Assembly: GCA_022072125.1 (NCBI GenBank)
Contig: JAJVIH010000013.1
Coordinates: 33,377-97,376 of the forward strand
Direction of reading: 5' to 3'
From: Myxococcota bacterium
Lineage (GTDB): Bacteria; Myxococcota; JAJVIH01
DNA: 64,000 nucleotides
The stretch's first letter is position 1. Every line of letters begins with the position of its first letter. Position numbers and translations under genes: made by a program. The notes below the pieces were generated by a model. The model was not told where the DNA came from. It ran no database searches and saw nothing but the letters and a program-made list of their open reading frames with translations. Shown piece by piece: positions 34,854 to 44,217 of this stretch.

Positions 34854-35657
34854 TTATCCCTGTTTGGGCATGCGATCTTCCCACAGGCCGAAGACCGCGC
34901 CAGTGGTATCCTCGCAGACGCTCATCACGCCCATGTTGGGGATTTCCATGTTGGCCATCATCACCTTGCCGCCCGCCTTTTTGACCTTCTCCGTGGCTTC
35001 GGCGCAGTTCGCCACCAACAGGTACTTCTGCCAGAACGACGGGGCGCCCTTGGCCTCCGGCGGCATCTTCATCATGCCGGCGCTCCAGTGATCATTGCGG
35101 AAGAAGGTGGTGTAGGGCCGTCCGCCCATGTTTTCGGTTTTGGCGGTCCAGCCGAAAATCTCGCTGGCGAATTTGCCGGAGAGATCCTCGTTGTTGGTGA
35201 GGAGTTCGTTCCAGCAGATTTCCCCCACTTTGGGCGGGGTCTTGGCGTTGGCCTTGTCCTCTTCCTCGCGGCCTTCGACGAACTTGAACGGGGCGATGGC
35301 GGCGCCGGTGGAATCGGCGATCATGCAGAAACGGCCCACATCGGGAATATCCATGGGCGGAACCAGCACCTTGCCGCCCAGCTTTTCGGCCTTTTTGGCC
35401 GCCGCGTCCACGTCGAGCACGGTGCAGTAGGCGATCCAGTGCGACGGCACGCCTTTCATGGAGGGGTCGAGCGGGGCAAAGCCGCCCAGGCTCTCACCGT
35501 TGTTGTTGAACATGGTGTACTTCATGCCGCCCATGTCCTGTTCGGTGAAGGTCCAGCCCATGACCGCGCCGTAGAATTTCTTGGCTTTTTCCACGTCGGA
35601 AGTGTTGAGATCGTACCACACAAAGCGGCCCTGGCTGGCGAAAGGTTTAGCGCCCAT
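34854..35657 (-). CDS. VOC family protein with two glyoxalase-like domains
   Basis: Protein of 267 aa with two tandem vicinal-oxygen-chelate domains (about 8-125 and 140-265). The first starts GRFVWYDLNTSDVEKAKKFY, the second GEICWNELLTNNEDLSGKFA. Such proteins bind metal and act as lyases, dioxygenases or binding proteins; this CFP-30-like tandem type is usually annotated only as VOC. AGGAG nine bases upstream supports the start. It is a single-gene unit with its own promoter region and terminator. Confidence 0.9.
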   Translation of the reverse strand: MGAKPFASQGRFVWYDLNTSDVEKAKKFYGAVMGWTFTEQDMGGMKYTMFNNNGESLGGFAPLDPSMKGVPSHWIAYCTVLDVDAAAKKAEKLGGKVLVPPMDIPDVGRFCMIADSTGAAIAPFKFVEGREEEDKANAKTPPKVGEICWNELLTNNEDLSGKFASEIFGWTAKTENMGGRPYTTFFRNDHWSAGMMKMPPEAKGAPSFWQKYLLVANCAEATEKVKKAGGKVMMANMEIPNMGVMSVCEDTTGAVFGLWEDRMPKQG

Positions 35658-35976
35658 TGTATCGGCTCCTGTATGAGTTTGGATGAGGGACAGCGGTTCC
35701 CCGGGACGCCGTGAGCGGAACAGAACTCATGATCTTTCCCGGTGAGCGGATTTATTGCATATACATGTTTGATATGTCAAGCGGATTTTCTGAACAGAAT
35801 AAATTCTGTACAAATTTTCTGATAACCACGGATTCCCGGACTATTCATCGTCCGCCGCCCCAAATTGGCGGAAACGCAGCACCCGGGCCACCCGCAACCG
35901 GGACGGACCGGAACAGTGGGTAACCGGAGACACGCGGCGGGCTGGAGGCGCTAAGGTGTTGAACCTCCCGGAGGCG
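35658..35976. other. Intergenic region with VOC promoter
   Basis: About 320 bp, AT-rich near 35750-35830. On the minus strand TTGACA (complement of 35775-35780) with AATAAA 18 bp further is a possible promoter for the VOC gene. A perfect 7-bp inverted repeat ACAGAAT-aa-ATTCTGT lies at 35794-35809, just upstream of that -35 box. No gene is supported. Confidence 0.45.
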
Positions 35977-36378
35977 CTAGCGCGATACCCCCGGCGAGGA
36001 GCCGCCCGCGAGCAGATTCTGCAACAACGGATGAAGCTCCATCAGCGGCAAGGGTTTGGTCAGGACTTCGATCGCGCCCAGTTCCAGCGCGCGGTTGCGC
36101 TCGGCGGGCAGGCTGGAAGTGGTGACCACCACCACCGGAATTTCGCTGAGGGAGGGCTGTCCCTTGATCCAGGCCAGAAAATCAAAGCCATCCATGCCCT
36201 GCAGGCGGATATCCAGCAGGATCAAATCCACGGGCCGTCCCTGCCAGTTCTTGAGCATGTTCATGGCGGTTTCCGCCGAGGCGGCCGGAACGATCTCGGC
36301 GCCGCCGCTGCGCAGGGCCATGCTGGCGAGCTGCAGATGATCGGGATTGTCTTCTATGACCAAAATCTTGCGCGGCAT
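35977..36378 (-). CDS. Single-domain response regulator
   Basis: Protein of 133 aa consisting only of a receiver domain. The acidic pair is in LVIEDNPDH, the phosphorylated residue is Asp56 (LILLDIRLQG), the conserved Thr is in VVVTTSS and Lys108 is in LTKPLP. No output domain is present, so it acts through protein contacts, probably as a phosphorelay or kinase-binding element. The in-frame upstream extension lacks receiver features, so the ATG at 36378 is used. No cognate kinase is adjacent. Confidence 0.9.
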   Translation of the reverse strand: MPRKILVIEDNPDHLQLASMALRSGGAEIVPAASAETAMNMLKNWQGRPVDLILLDIRLQGMDGFDFLAWIKGQPSLSEIPVVVVTTSSLPAERNRALELGAIEVLTKPLPLMELHPLLQNLLAGGSSPGVSR

Positions 36379-36581
36379 TTGTTGTATGCAACACCCTTGG
36401 CGCCCAAGGACGTCCGGGTCAACGAACGGATTTCGTATCAAGATTGAACAATCCGATAACACATTTGATCGGATGCTTCAACCTGTCACCCCGCATTTTT
36501 CAGATTTCCAGGGGCGCGAAGTGACGTGCAAGGGGGCGCTTTTCTAGATAGAGCAAGAACCGTGCGGCCAGGAACAACAGT

Positions 36582-38732
36582 CTATTTCAATTCCGCCGAT
36601 ACGCCGCCGCCCGCGTGCAGATAACACTGGGTCACGTAGTCCATCACCATGCGGTCGGCGTTGAAGCGCCAAGCCAGGGTGAGGATGGCGTGTTTCATGC
36701 GCCGGGTCCATTCACGCGGCACATTGTATTCATCCTGTTCGTAGAAGAGCGGAATGACTTCGTTTTCCAGCGTGTCGAAGAGCGCCTTGGCGTCCCGTTC
36801 ATTCTGGACTTTTTCGTTGGCGTGAACCCGTCCGTCGCCAATCGCGAAACCGTTTTTGCCGTCGTAGGCCTCGGCCCACCAGCCGTCGAGCACCGACAGG
36901 TTCAGGCCGCCGTTGAGCAGAACCTTCTGTCCGCTGGTGCCGCAGGCCTCCAGCGGGCGGATGGGGTTGTTGATCCAGAGATCCACTCCCTGCACGAGAT
37001 GACGGGCCACGCTGTAGTCGTAATCCTCGACAAACACCACGCGCCCGTTCACCTCGGGCAGGCGCGAGAACTGCACGATCTCCCGGATGATCTTTTTCCC
37101 GGCCTCGTCGCGGGGGTGCGCCTTGCCGGCGAAAATGAACTGCACCGGATGTTTCGCATCGGCCAGCAGCCGGAGCAGACGCTCGCGCTCGTGAAACAGC
37201 AGCCACGCGCGCTTGTAGGTGGCGAAGCGGCGGGCGAATCCGATGGTCAGGATATTCGGGTTGAGCAGGGACACGGCCCCTTCGGCGGTCTGCCGGTCTC
37301 CGCGGCCGAGCGCGGTTTCCCGGATGCGGCGCCGGACGTATTCAATCAGGCGATGCCGCAGGATGGTGTGGGTCTCCCAAAGCTCCTGATCATTGATGCG
37401 CTCGATGCCGCTCCAGGCGTCGGGGAAGCACATATGCTTCTCCCATTCGCGCTGGGTGTAACGCTGCAGCAACTGGTTCATGGGCGGAGCCAGCCAGGAC
37501 AGCACGTGTACACCGTTGGTGATATGGCCGATGGGCACCTCGTCTTCCGGACGGTCCGGAAAGAGCCCGTTCCACATCTTGCGCGACACGCGCCCATGCA
37601 GGTGCGATACGCCGTTGCGCTTGACGCTGCCCTTGAGCGCCAGCACGGTCATGCAGAAGGTTTCATTGTCGTTGAGCGGATTGACGCGCCCGAGCGCCAT
37701 GAATTCCCGCTGGGTCAGTCCGAGTTGTTCCCGCATCCAGCCAAGGTGCTCTTCCATCAGCGCCGCGCTGAAGCGGTCATGGCCCGCTTCCACCGGGGTG
37801 TGGGTGGTGAACACCGTGCAGCTTTTGATCTCGCGGAAGGCTTCGATGAAGCCCAAACCATCCTCCGCCATGCGTTGGCGCACGGCTTCCAGGATGGCGA
37901 AGGCGCAGTGCCCCTCGTTGAGGTGAATCACCCCCGGCTTGACGCCCAGGGTCTCCAACAGGCTGAAACCGCCGATGCCCAGCAGGGTTTCCTGGGCGAT
38001 GCGCACGCGCTCGTCGCCGCCGTACAACTGGGTGGTGATCGTGCGATCATCGGTGGTGTTTTCGGGCACATCGGCGTCGAGCAGATAAAGCCTGATGCGC
38101 CCCACCACCACTTCCCATACGCAGGCCTGGATATGGCGGTGATCAAGCCGGATGGTCACGCGCACTTCGCTTCCATCCCGGTTGTACAGCTTGCGCATGG
38201 GCAGTTGATTGCGATTGACCGGCGGATACCGCTCGTTCTGGTAGCCGTCGTTGTCCAGAACCTGGTGGAAATACCCGCGCCCATACAACAACCCGACCCC
38301 GATCAGGGGCGCCCCCAGGTCGGAGGCGCTTTTCAGGTGGTCGCCCGCCAGAATGCCCAGGCCGCCGCTGTAGATGGGCAACGATTCGTGCAGGCCGAAC
38401 TCCATGGAAAAGTAGGCGATGGGGCGCGTGAAGAGGGCGCCTGCGTGGGAGTGGGCCCACGTATGTTCATCATTCAGGTAGTTCTTGAGCAGGTGAAACG
38501 CGGAACTGATGCGGGTTTCCAGCGACATGGCGATGGCGCGTTCCAGCAGGGTTTCATCGCTGATCTTCTGAAGGAAAGTGACTGGATTGTGGTTCGAGTC
38601 GCGCCAGGCGTTGGAATCAATGCCGGCGAAGAGCATGGCGACATCGGGGTGCCAGGTCCAGTAAAGGTTGTGCGCCAGTTCGGACAAGCGCGCGCGCAGA
38701 TCGGCTACGTCAATTCCGCGGGAATTGGTCAT
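36582..38732 (-). CDS. glgP: Alpha-glucan phosphorylase (GT35)
   Basis: Releases glucose-1-phosphate from alpha-1,4-glucans such as glycogen, using pyridoxal phosphate. The 716-aa protein is the short alpha-glucan phosphorylase type with an N-terminal DUF3417-like segment (LAHNLYWTWHPDVAMLF). Conserved blocks are YFSMEFGLHESLPIYSGGLG, HLNEGHCAFA, FTTHTPVEAGHD and RPLEACGTSGQK, where the final Lys binds the cofactor. A GAGGGAG site precedes the ATG. It lies 53 bp after the end of gspN on the same strand but is functionally unrelated, so cotranscription is uncertain. Confidence 0.95.
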   Translation of the reverse strand: MTNSRGIDVADLRARLSELAHNLYWTWHPDVAMLFAGIDSNAWRDSNHNPVTFLQKISDETLLERAIAMSLETRISSAFHLLKNYLNDEHTWAHSHAGALFTRPIAYFSMEFGLHESLPIYSGGLGILAGDHLKSASDLGAPLIGVGLLYGRGYFHQVLDNDGYQNERYPPVNRNQLPMRKLYNRDGSEVRVTIRLDHRHIQACVWEVVVGRIRLYLLDADVPENTTDDRTITTQLYGGDERVRIAQETLLGIGGFSLLETLGVKPGVIHLNEGHCAFAILEAVRQRMAEDGLGFIEAFREIKSCTVFTTHTPVEAGHDRFSAALMEEHLGWMREQLGLTQREFMALGRVNPLNDNETFCMTVLALKGSVKRNGVSHLHGRVSRKMWNGLFPDRPEDEVPIGHITNGVHVLSWLAPPMNQLLQRYTQREWEKHMCFPDAWSGIERINDQELWETHTILRHRLIEYVRRRIRETALGRGDRQTAEGAVSLLNPNILTIGFARRFATYKRAWLLFHERERLLRLLADAKHPVQFIFAGKAHPRDEAGKKIIREIVQFSRLPEVNGRVVFVEDYDYSVARHLVQGVDLWINNPIRPLEACGTSGQKVLLNGGLNLSVLDGWWAEAYDGKNGFAIGDGRVHANEKVQNERDAKALFDTLENEVIPLFYEQDEYNVPREWTRRMKHAILTLAWRFNADRMVMDYVTQCYLHAGGGVSAELK

Positions 38733-38785
38733 TGGAATTTCTCCCTCTCGTCTTCATCCACATCATGACACTCATTGGCTCAATC

Positions 38786-39757
38786 TCATTTTCCGGGCGG
38801 TTTGGGTGCAGCGGCGGTAGCGGGCAGCCAGGCTGGGCGGTTCAGCAGGCCGGACATGCCCACCGCGATCTGGGTGGGTCCCGGCGAATATTTCTGGGTC
38901 ATTGGGTTGGAACGCAACAGCATCATCAATCCGGACATGGTGGCGTTTTTGGACAGATAAGCCTGTTCGATATTCAGGCGGAGATTCAGGTTGGCCGCCG
39001 ACTGGCCGAAGTTTTTATAATTCAGGTTGAGGGAGCCGTCCACCGACAGCGAGGCGTCGCCGCCGCTGGTGCGGAACTCCTTGACCAGCGCCTTTTCTCC
39101 CTGGATCTCCACGTCGCCTTCCAGCGCGCCGAGCGTTGTCTGGGGCACGTTGAACTTGCCGCCCAGGGCTTCGAGTTCCCTCGCCTCGATGGCCCCCGGC
39201 CCCATGACCAGGCCCTCGCCTTTCAGCACCAGGACGCCGGAATTTTTCGCGGCCTCTGGCGCGGCGCGGAACGCCAGATTGCCCCCGATTTTTCCGGTGA
39301 ACGGGATGCCGGTTTTCGCCGCGATGATGGGAAGGCGGGACAGATCAATCTGGCGGATATCGGTTTTGATTTCCGTGCCCGAGCGGGACACTTCGGCGGC
39401 GCCGTCCATTTCGCCGCCGGCCAGCCTGGCGTGGACCGCGGCGCCGGCCGCTCCGCGGAACAGCGCGCCGAATTTCGGCGACAGATCCAGGTTGTCAATC
39501 ATCAGCGGAATGGACTTTCCGCCAGGCTTGGAGGACGGAATCAGCACGCTGATATTCTCCATCGAGGCGCCGAACAGTCCCGCCTTGAATTTCAGAATTT
39601 CGACCTTGCCCCCGGTGGCGTTCTCCAGGGCTTCCACCACCCGGTGTTTCAGCAGCGAACTGGGAAAGGTCCAATCAATGAACAGCAACAGCGCGATCAG
39701 GAAAAACAGCGGATATCCAATGGCCTTGATCAGGCGGTTGCGGGTTTCCGGCTTCAT
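38786..39757 (-). CDS. gspN: Type II secretion system protein GspN
   Basis: Protein of 323 aa with one N-terminal membrane helix (GYPLFFLIALLLFIDWTF) and a large beta-rich domain with the GspN pattern (SLLKHRVVEALENATGGKVE, then DNLDLSPKFGALFRG). GspN is an accessory subunit found mainly in deltaproteobacteria and some other lineages. It is the last gene of the operon; its ATG overlaps the gspM stop (ATGA). A Pro/Ala/Lys-rich tail ends the protein. Confidence 0.88.
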   Translation of the reverse strand: MKPETRNRLIKAIGYPLFFLIALLLFIDWTFPSSLLKHRVVEALENATGGKVEILKFKAGLFGASMENISVLIPSSKPGGKSIPLMIDNLDLSPKFGALFRGAAGAAVHARLAGGEMDGAAEVSRSGTEIKTDIRQIDLSRLPIIAAKTGIPFTGKIGGNLAFRAAPEAAKNSGVLVLKGEGLVMGPGAIEARELEALGGKFNVPQTTLGALEGDVEIQGEKALVKEFRTSGGDASLSVDGSLNLNYKNFGQSAANLNLRLNIEQAYLSKNATMSGLMMLLRSNPMTQKYSPGPTQIAVGMSGLLNRPAWLPATAAAPKPPGK

Positions 39758-40383
39758 GGGGACGCCTTTCCGGCGGCGCGCGGGCCCGGCTGGTAATTGG
39801 GGTTCAGCCGGAATCCGGAGAGCAGGAACTGCGCATCGAGCAGGCGTTTGTCGCCGTCTTCCCGCACGTTGAGCTTGAGCCGGCTGACATAGAGCATGTA
39901 CGGGCTGTTTTCGATGCGGTGCAGGAAATCCAGCAACTTGTCGTATGGAATCTCGCGCAGAAACACCTCGGTGGTTTTCTCCACCACTTCCGCCGTGCGA
40001 TCCACGGTGGTCTGACGCTCCTGCATGTTGGCGACGGAGATATTCAGCGACGCCGCCTGCTTTTCGATGAAGCTGAACACGTTGAAATTGGGATCGGATT
40101 CAATCTGCTGCACCCGCTGTTTCATCTGATCGGTCGCCGCGCGGTTCGACAGAAACACACTGCGCACCCGGGCGATGCGCTCGATGCTGTCCAGCTTGCT
40201 GTTGACCCGGCTTTCCTTCTCGCTGATGGAAGAACTGACCAGGTACGTCACAATGGCCAGGAACATCGCCGCCAGCAGCGCGGACATGCCGGCGACCAGT
40301 TGCTGTTCGCGCTGTGACAGGCGCGCATAGGCGTCCGCCGCAGTGGAGACTTTCAGGTTCACGTATTCGGTGATCGCAGCCAT
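39754..40383 (-). CDS. gspM: Type II secretion system protein GspM
   Basis: Protein of 209 aa. The N-terminal LSQREQQLVAGMSALLAAMFLAIV is the typical GspM start: a short cytoplasmic part and one membrane helix at about 30-50. A coiled coil (about 55-125) and a ferredoxin-like periplasmic domain with VEKTTEVFLREIPYDKLLDFL follow. It works with GspL in the inner-membrane platform. The ATG at 40383 is preferred; the longer frame overlaps gspL. It overlaps gspN by 4 bp. Confidence 0.88.
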   Translation of the reverse strand: MAAITEYVNLKVSTAADAYARLSQREQQLVAGMSALLAAMFLAIVTYLVSSSISEKESRVNSKLDSIERIARVRSVFLSNRAATDQMKQRVQQIESDPNFNVFSFIEKQAASLNISVANMQERQTTVDRTAEVVEKTTEVFLREIPYDKLLDFLHRIENSPYMLYVSRLKLNVREDGDKRLLDAQFLLSGFRLNPNYQPGPRAAGKASP

Positions 40384-40393
40384 GGTGATTCCG

Positions 40394-42070
40394 TCAGGTG
40401 CAGGTGATCTTGACCAGCAGGTCAAACTCGACCGCCTTGCCATCCAGCGTGCGCCGTTGTTTTCCCCGGTTGATTTCGCCGAAGCATTCGGCGCCCTTGA
40501 GCGCCTTGTCTATGTTGTTGATGGATTCAAACGTCGGCACGCGGCCTTCAATGCGCACGCCGTCGGTCTTGATATCAATCTCGCGGATGTCCAGGTCTTT
40601 GGCGTCGCCGGGCCAATGTTTGGTGATTTCATGCAGGAGATCGAACGCGCTCAGCCGCGGCCGGGTGGGAGCGGCGGTCTGCACCATGCTGGTGCGGATT
40701 TTCTGTTCGATGATGAACTCCGGCTCGCATTTTCCAGTGTTGAGCAGTTGCTTGCCCATTTCGCAGACGCGGCCATCCAGCTTGACCGAGAAATCATCCA
40801 GCGCGTCGAGGCGCAGCCAGGCGTGCGCCAGCCCCAGCGCCGCGAGAACCGCCACGCCGGCGCCGAGGCGGATGATCTTGCCCTTGAGGTGGCCGAAATC
40901 CCCCTTGTACGCGAAGGGACCCCGCCGGAAATTCAGCATGGCTCCGCGTCCGCCGCGCGACCCGGCGATGGCGATGGCGATGGCCTGCGCATCCTCCGGA
41001 CCGGCGGGACCGCCCCAGCTTTGCAAGGGGATCAATTCGCAAGGCACGCCCAGGCGTTCCGTGAACCATTCCGGCAATCCGGAGACGCGCGCGAATCCGC
41101 CCGCCAGATAGATTTTTTCGGGCCATAGCTTGAGCTGCGCCCGCGCGCCCTGCAGCGTCAGCTTGAGTTCACGGATCAGCCCGGACAGCGCCCGCTCCGC
41201 CGCAAGCTGGATATCGCGCGCCGCGCCCTGGCTCTGCCGCGCGAAAACGAGCTGGTTTTCCTTGATGGATGCGGCGGTGCTCTCGTCCACCTTCAGGCGC
41301 TGGGCGATCTCCTGTTCGACTTCGCGCGCGCCCCGTTTCAGCGTGCGGACAAAACGCGCCTCGCCATGCCTGAGAATGCACAGGGAAGTGGTTTCGTGCC
41401 CCAGGTCGAGCACCGCCACCGGCCCTTCCTCTTCGCCGGTCGCGAAGTCAGGCGCCGCTTCGCCCTTTTTGGGCGTCTTCTTCTTCGCGGGCGGGTTGGA
41501 GATGCCTGCCTCCAGCGCCATGCTGGCGTAGGTCAGGGGGCTCATCAACACCTGACGCGGATCAATTCCGTGTTTCTGCAGGCGCAGGAGAAACTCCGAC
41601 ATCACATCGCGGCGGACCAAGCCCACCAGGAGGCGGGCGCTCGTGGGGGATTTGTCCACCACGCGGTAATCGTAGACGTATTGCTCCAGATCAAACGGAA
41701 TCTGGTTTTCCAGCTCAAACTGGATGGTCTGGTCAATCCGCCGCCGGTCGGAAAAGGGCATTTCCAGCATGTGGATGCTGACCTTGTCGCCGGGCAGCGC
41801 GGCGGTGATCTGCTGCGCCGCGAATTTGCCCCGGGCCTTGAGTTCCCCCAGCAGTGTGTCGAGCGGATCGGGGGCCGCCGGTTCCGCGGGGGCTTCCGCG
41901 GAGGGGTCGCTTTCAGCCGCTGGCCCGGGCGGCTCCGGCTCGCGCAACAGACCGGCGGGCAGGGGAAACGCCTCCACGCTTTTGACCTGTACGCCGCGGA
42001 ATGAACTTTCCGCCTCGGCAATCTTGAGGGTATGCGCGCCGAAATCGAGTCCGAGAATGCGTTGAGCCAT
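40394..42070 (-). CDS. gspL: Type II secretion system protein GspL (PilM-like)
   Basis: Protein of 558 aa. The actin-like cytoplasmic domain is PilM/FtsA-like (ILGLDFGAHTLKIAEAE at the N-terminus and VAVLDLGHETTSLCILRHGE around residue 240), interrupted by an acidic Pro/Ala-rich insert at about 45-70 and a Lys-rich loop near 200. A membrane helix at about 395-415 leads to a periplasmic ferredoxin-like domain. It recruits the GspE ATPase to the membrane. Eight bases separate it from gspK and ten from gspM. Confidence 0.9.
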   Translation of the reverse strand: MAQRILGLDFGAHTLKIAEAESSFRGVQVKSVEAFPLPAGLLREPEPPGPAAESDPSAEAPAEPAAPDPLDTLLGELKARGKFAAQQITAALPGDKVSIHMLEMPFSDRRRIDQTIQFELENQIPFDLEQYVYDYRVVDKSPTSARLLVGLVRRDVMSEFLLRLQKHGIDPRQVLMSPLTYASMALEAGISNPPAKKKTPKKGEAAPDFATGEEEGPVAVLDLGHETTSLCILRHGEARFVRTLKRGAREVEQEIAQRLKVDESTAASIKENQLVFARQSQGAARDIQLAAERALSGLIRELKLTLQGARAQLKLWPEKIYLAGGFARVSGLPEWFTERLGVPCELIPLQSWGGPAGPEDAQAIAIAIAGSRGGRGAMLNFRRGPFAYKGDFGHLKGKIIRLGAGVAVLAALGLAHAWLRLDALDDFSVKLDGRVCEMGKQLLNTGKCEPEFIIEQKIRTSMVQTAAPTRPRLSAFDLLHEITKHWPGDAKDLDIREIDIKTDGVRIEGRVPTFESINNIDKALKGAECFGEINRGKQRRTLDGKAVEFDLLVKITCT

Positions 42071-42078
42071 GGTGATGC

Positions 42079-43512
42079 TTAGTGCTCGTGATAGCCCCAG
42101 ATTTGTCCGCCGTTGAGGGCGGCGCCCTGCGGCGATTCCGTGGCGACGACAAAATCAATGGTGGCGCGCGCCTTGTTGACCTCGCCCACCGCCTTGACGC
42201 GAAAGACCGTCGGCTGCGCGCCGAAAACCTCTTCGGGCCGTAACCCCACCGCGGGCAGGGTGATTTGCAGTTCCTTCAGGTACTGATCCAGTTCGGCCCA
42301 GGTGACCGGCGCGCCCAGCAGGGTCTGGAGGCCCAGGTTGCCGAACATGCCGCCCATGCCCCCGCTCCCCTGAACGCGCGCGCGCAATTCCTTGCGCCAT
42401 TGCTCGAAGCGATCCCAGAACTGCTTCTGGATGATCGGATCGCCGCAACCCAGCAGGGATCTTTCGCGGGCGCGGGTGGGGTCATACAACAGGCCGCACA
42501 GGGTCGCCATGATGACGGTCCAGTCGGCGGTCTGCAGGTTGACCGTGCGGTTGAGGTTGCCTGGATATACGGTGAGCTTGTTCCCGAAGATGCGCATGAA
42601 ATCATCGCTGACGCCTCGCACCAGGTGGATTTCCTCCAGGGTGTCGAAAGGCGCGTTCTTGGGACGGTAATTCTCGCGCAGGCCGGCGTAAACCGCATCC
42701 TCCGGACCGCCGGACGAACCGGGGTACAGCAGGCTGAACCGGTTGGTGTCCGCGTCCACCCAGTCCACCAGATTGGCGATCAGGTCTTCGCGCGTACCGG
42801 CATAGCCATCGGGCGCCGGGGTTTCAAAGAGGAAATTGTACTGCTGCGGCAGCAGCATGTGGCGGAGTTGTTCGATGACGATGCGCTGCTGGAAGGGGCT
42901 GCGCAGCATGCCGAGGTTAATCTTGCCGCTTTCGTCGCTGATCTCCGGGAAGAAATTCCCCTCGAATTCACCGATTCCATCCACCGTGTCGTCGAGTTCG
43001 CCGGTCAGTTCGTCGCGGTTGCTGATGGGGCCGGACAGCGATTCGTCTTCCGTTTCCGCGCAGGTGTTCATCAGTTCGCGCAGCAGTTCGCTGTCCGGCC
43101 GCACGAAGTTGGTGAACCGGATCTGCGCGCCGCCGATCATCTGCTGGGCCTGCGGAAACTGGCGCGCCAGGTTCTGGATGCCCTTGTTGAGCAGGTATTC
43201 CTGCCACAGCAGGATGCGCGCCAGGTTCATCGCCGAGGAGGCGAGATAACGCGCCTTGAGCTGGTCGCGTCCGTTCATCGCCAGCTTGAGCTGCACCCGG
43301 CTGGTGAAGGACATGTCCACCACCACGCTGGCCAGCACCGCGATGACAATCACCACCAGCAGCAACGCCACGCCCGCGCCGCTTCCCATCCGCGGCAAGC
43401 GGGCGAAACGGTGATTGGCGGGAATGCGCGTCCGCTGGTAGCGCATGCGGAGGCCCCAGGCCGCCAGCCCGCTGGCGGTTCCGGATTCGATATGGCGGCG
43501 CGGTTCTTCCAT
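42079..43512 (-). CDS. gspK: Type II secretion minor pseudopilin GspK
   Basis: Protein of 477 aa, larger than the roughly 320 of E. coli GspK. After a basic leader comes GSGAGVALLLVVIVIAVLAS, the hydrophobic pseudopilin helix; GspK lacks Glu5, as is usual for the tip subunit. Further features are ARYLASSAMNLARILLW, DESGKINLGML and the second domain LIANLVDWVDADTNRF. It caps the pseudopilus with GspI and GspJ. Three bases separate it from gspJ. Confidence 0.9.
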   Translation of the reverse strand: MEEPRRHIESGTASGLAAWGLRMRYQRTRIPANHRFARLPRMGSGAGVALLLVVIVIAVLASVVVDMSFTSRVQLKLAMNGRDQLKARYLASSAMNLARILLWQEYLLNKGIQNLARQFPQAQQMIGGAQIRFTNFVRPDSELLRELMNTCAETEDESLSGPISNRDELTGELDDTVDGIGEFEGNFFPEISDESGKINLGMLRSPFQQRIVIEQLRHMLLPQQYNFLFETPAPDGYAGTREDLIANLVDWVDADTNRFSLLYPGSSGGPEDAVYAGLRENYRPKNAPFDTLEEIHLVRGVSDDFMRIFGNKLTVYPGNLNRTVNLQTADWTVIMATLCGLLYDPTRARERSLLGCGDPIIQKQFWDRFEQWRKELRARVQGSGGMGGMFGNLGLQTLLGAPVTWAELDQYLKELQITLPAVGLRPEEVFGAQPTVFRVKAVGEVNKARATIDFVVATESPQGAALNGGQIWGYHEH

Positions 43513-43515
43513 GGC

Positions 43516-44217
43516 TCAGATATTCCCAAAGCCCAGCGGGAAGGTCATGAAGATGCGGGTTTCGGTGATGAAATTGACATCCTCGCGGTTTTCGCCCGCT
43601 AGGGTGATGATGATGCGCACGCGCGTGGGCAGGCGGTTGGCCCGTTCGATGGCGGTGGTGTCCCAGCGGTCCACCCATTTGTCCTCGCCGCCTTCCTGGG
43701 GATCCCAGAATTTGAACTTCACCCGGCGCACATTCTCGATGAGGGGATAGCTCACGGTCCCTTCCTCGGCCTGCGGCTTGTCATCAATGCGGCGTTTTTC
43801 CCGGCGCATCAGCACGTTGGTTCCGGGCGTGTCCTGCGACGCCTCCATGAAGTAGGTGATGACATTCTGATCGCTGGTTTTGGAATCCTTGTAGAGGCGC
43901 AGGCCCGACATGGTGCAGAAGGTCAGGCGCGTGAAGTCCCCTTCGTCCTCTCCAATGAACACCGTGCGGGTGCGCTCTTCCGCCGGCCAGCGGTGAATGG
44001 AGATATAGGCGTGGGTGATTTCGTTCGCCATGCGCTGCATCGCCTGACGCACCTGCTGGTAGCGGTCCTGCACTTCAAGCATGCGGTCGCGGCCGCGCAG
44101 CACGCCGCCGAAGGTCATCCACACCGTCACCCCGATCATGGCGAGGATGGTCGAGGCGACCAGCACCTCCATCATGGTGAAACCGCCGTGGCGGATATGG
44201 CGTGTGACGGGTTTCAT
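43516..44217 (-). CDS. gspJ: Type II secretion minor pseudopilin GspJ
   Basis: Protein of 233 aa. The prepilin cleavage site is in HGGFTMMEVLVAST (cut after the second Gly, Glu at +5). The rest is a beta-rich GspJ domain with RYQQVRQAMQRMANEITHA. The start at 44217 is fixed by the ATGA overlap with the gspI stop (44214). It forms the tip complex with GspI and GspK. Confidence 0.9.
   Translation of the reverse strand: MKPVTRHIRHGGFTMMEVLVASTILAMIGVTVWMTFGGVLRGRDRMLEVQDRYQQVRQAMQRMANEITHAYISIHRWPAEERTRTVFIGEDEGDFTRLTFCTMSGLRLYKDSKTSDQNVITYFMEASQDTPGTNVLMRREKRRIDDKPQAEEGTVSYPLIENVRRVKFKFWDPQEGGEDKWVDRWDTTAIERANRLPTRVRIIITLAGENREDVNFITETRIFMTFPLGFGNI

Noticed and set aside
36615-38768. A 717-codon plus-strand frame opposite glgP
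   Set aside because: It matches glgP almost end to end in antisense and has no recognisable motif; the glgP product is unmistakable.
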